The position numbers and the translations under genes are program-made. From Mycobacterium sp. (GTDB taxonomy: Bacteria; Actinomycetota; Actinomycetes; Mycobacteriales; Mycobacteriaceae): a DNA stretch of 8,977 nucleotides. The stretch covers positions 1 through 8,977 of the forward strand of contig JAHFVB010000172.1 of NCBI GenBank assembly GCA_023264755.1, given 5' to 3'. The notes beneath the pieces were generated by a model. That model had not been told where the DNA came from. It was given only the letters and a program-made list of their open reading frames with translations, and did no database searches. Shown here in pieces: positions 7,564 to 8,977 of this stretch (position 1 is its first letter; every line of letters starts with the position of its first letter).

Positions 7564-8977
7564 ATGGGATTCCACAATCCTTTCTTGAAGGACGGTTTAC
7601 TTCGGTTTCCCGACAACGGCAGCATCGTGCGGCACGTCGAGAAGTGGGCGAAGGTCCGCGGCGACAAGTTGGCCTACCAATTCCTGGACTTCTCCACCGA
7701 GCGCGACGGCGTCCCCCGCGATCTGAACTGGGCCCAGTTCAGCCTCCGCAACCGCGCGGTCGGCGCCCGCTTGCAGCAGGTCACCCAGCCCGGTGACCGG
7801 GTGGCCATCCTGTGCCCGCAGAACCTCGAGTACATGGTGGCGTTCTTCGGCACGCTGTACTCCGGCCGCATCGCGGTGCCGCTCTTCGACCCGGCTGAGC
7901 CGGGCCACGTCGGCCGGTTGCACGCGGTGCTCGACGACTGCCAGCCCACCGCCATCCTGACCACCACCGACTCCGCAGAGGGGGTACGGAAGTTCTTCCG
8001 TAGCCGCCCGGCCAAGGAGCGTCCCCGCGTCATCGCCGTCGACGCGGTGCCCGACGAGGTCAGCGCGACGTGGGAGCACGTCGACATCGACATAGAGACC
8101 ATCGCGTACCTGCAGTACACCTCCGGTTCGACGCGCATTCCGACCGGCGTGCAGATCACCCACCTCAACCTGGCCACCAACGTGGTCCAGGTGATCGAGG
8201 CCATCGGTGGTGAGGAAGGCGACCGGGGCGTGTCCTGGCTGCCGTTCTTCCACGACATGGGTCTGATCACGGCCATGGTCTCGCCGATGATCGGCCACTA
8301 CGTCACGTTCATGACCCCGGCGGCGTTCGTGCGCCGGCCGGGCCGGTGGATCCGGGAATTGGCGCGCAAGGAGGGCGACACCGGCGGAGTCATCTCCGTG
8401 GCGCCCAACTTCGCCTTCGACCATGCCGCGGCGCGTGGCGTGCCCAAGGAGGGCGAGCCGCCGCTGGATCTGTCCAACGTCAAGGCCGTGCTCAACGGCA
8501 GCGAGCCGATCTCGGCCGCGACGGTGCGCCGCTTCAACGAGGCGTTCAGTCCGTTCGGGTTCAAGCCGGAGGCCATCAAGCCGTCCTACGGGCTGGCCGA
8601 GGCCACGCTGTTCGTCTCGAGCACCCCGGTGAACCAACCGCCGAAGATCATCTACGTCGACCGCGACGAGCTCAACGCGCACCGGTTCGTCGAGGTGTCG
8701 CCGGATTCGCCGAGTGCGGTCGCCCAAGCATCGGCGGGCAAGGTCGGCGTGGCCGAGTGGGCCACCATCGTCGATGCGGAATCGGCCAGCGAGCTGCCCG
8801 ACGGACAGATCGGCGAGATCTGGATCAGCGGCCAGAACATGGGCACCGGCTACTGGGGCAAGAAGGAAGAGACCGTTGCGACCTTCCAGAACATCCTGAA
8901 GTCGCGGACCAGCCCGTCCCACGCCGAAGGCGCGACGGACGACGCCACGTGGGTGCGCACCGGCGACTACGGCGCCT
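7564..8977 (+). CDS. fadD32: Long-chain fatty-acyl-AMP ligase FadD32, N-terminal three quarters (3' end outside window)
   Basis: The frame stays open to the window edge and gives 471 residues of a protein expected to have about 630. FadD32 activates the meromycolic fatty acid as acyl-AMP and passes it to the acyl carrier domain of Pks13, which condenses it with the carboxylated alpha branch to form mycolate. Motifs of the adenylate-forming superfamily are in order: the phosphate loop [11 protein letters not shown] (185-195), WLPFFHDMG (225-233, with H230/D231), the adenine-binding SYGLAEAT (341-348), and RTGDYG (465-470) with D468, the ribose-binding Asp. The start matches my memory of the conserved N-terminus of mycobacterial FadD32, and an AGGAG lies 6 nt upstream. 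The missing part would be the small C-terminal domain with the catalytic Lys. In known mycobacteria pks13 and accD4 follow, forming the mycolate condensation operon. Expression is probably driven from the 231-bp region upstream. Confidence 0.96.
   Translation, partial: MGFHNPFLKDGLLRFPDNGSIVRHVEKWAKVRGDKLAYQFLDFSTERDGVPRDLNWAQFSLRNRAVGARLQQVTQPGDRVAILCPQNLEYMVAFFGTLYSGRIAVPLFDPAEPGHVGRLHAVLDDCQPTAILTTTDSAEGVRKFFRSRPAKERPRVIAVDAVPDEVSATWEHVDIDIETIAYLQYTSGSTRIPTGVQITHLNLATNVVQVIEAIGGEEGDRGVSWLPFFHDMGLITAMVSPMIGHYVTFMTPAAFVRRPGRWIRELARKEGDTGGVISVAPNFAFDHAAARGVPKEGEPPLDLSNVKAVLNGSEPISAATVRRFNEAFSPFGFKPEAIKPSYGLAEATLFVSSTPVNQPPKIIYVDRDELNAHRFVEVSPDSPSAVAQASAGKVGVAEWATIVDAESASELPDGQIGEIWISGQNMGTGYWGKKEETVATFQNILKSRTSPSHAEGATDDATWVRTGDYGA

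Noticed and set aside
7597..8922. Long - strand open frame of 441 codons across fadD32
   Set aside because: The + strand frame holds all adenylate-forming motifs in order; the antisense translation is His/Arg/Asp-rich with no known motif, as expected of a shadow.

Overview
The window is high-GC actinobacterial DNA and almost certainly comes from a mycobacterium. All genes lie on the + strand. Their order is ubiA (3' end), aftB, two tandem antigen 85 genes, fbpD/MPT51, a small DUF732-like lipoprotein gene, culp6 and fadD32 (5' part). This is the conserved cell-wall locus known in Mycobacterium tuberculosis as Rv3806c to Rv3801c. The second antigen 85 gene and the DUF732-like gene between fbpD and culp6 suggest a rapid-growing (Mycolicibacterium-type) species, not the tuberculosis complex; this is inferred from the sequence and remembered synteny, with no search run.

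Region 1 (2-2363) makes arabinan. UbiA produces decaprenyl-phosphoryl-5-phosphoribose, the precursor of the arabinose donor DPA. AftB uses DPA to cap arabinan with terminal beta-1,2-arabinofuranose. The two genes overlap by 23 bp.

Region 2 (2498-5794) is a run of three antigen 85-family alpha/beta-hydrolases. Mycolates are attached to the arabinan ends that AftB completes. The first gene is an atypical paralogue with a proline-rich insertion of about 36 residues and no conserved disulphide, but with an intact Ser-Glu-His triad. The second is a canonical FbpA/Ag85A mycolyltransferase, followed by a strong hairpin terminator. The third, FbpD/MPT51, has lost the catalytic Ser and Glu.

Region 3 (5811-7332) holds a probable leaderless transcript. 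A TACCTT -10 element sits 7 nt before a GTG start. It encodes a small DUF732-like putative lipoprotein and, 15 bp later, Culp6, the membrane-anchored cutinase-like thioesterase/phospholipase.

Region 4 (7333-8977) has a 231-bp intergenic region that looks regulatory: two promoter candidates, an AT-rich patch, a 10-bp-spaced direct repeat, hairpins and a 7-codon mini-ORF. It is followed by fadD32, the fatty-acyl-AMP ligase that loads meromycolate onto Pks13. The frame is open to the window edge; pks13 and accD4 would be expected next.

Together the genes cover the last steps of building the mycolyl-arabinogalactan layer: arabinan precursor, arabinan capping, mycolate activation and mycolate transfer. 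I see no mobile element, CRISPR array, tRNA or rRNA. The main novelty candidates are the proline-rich Ag85 paralogue and the control region before fadD32.
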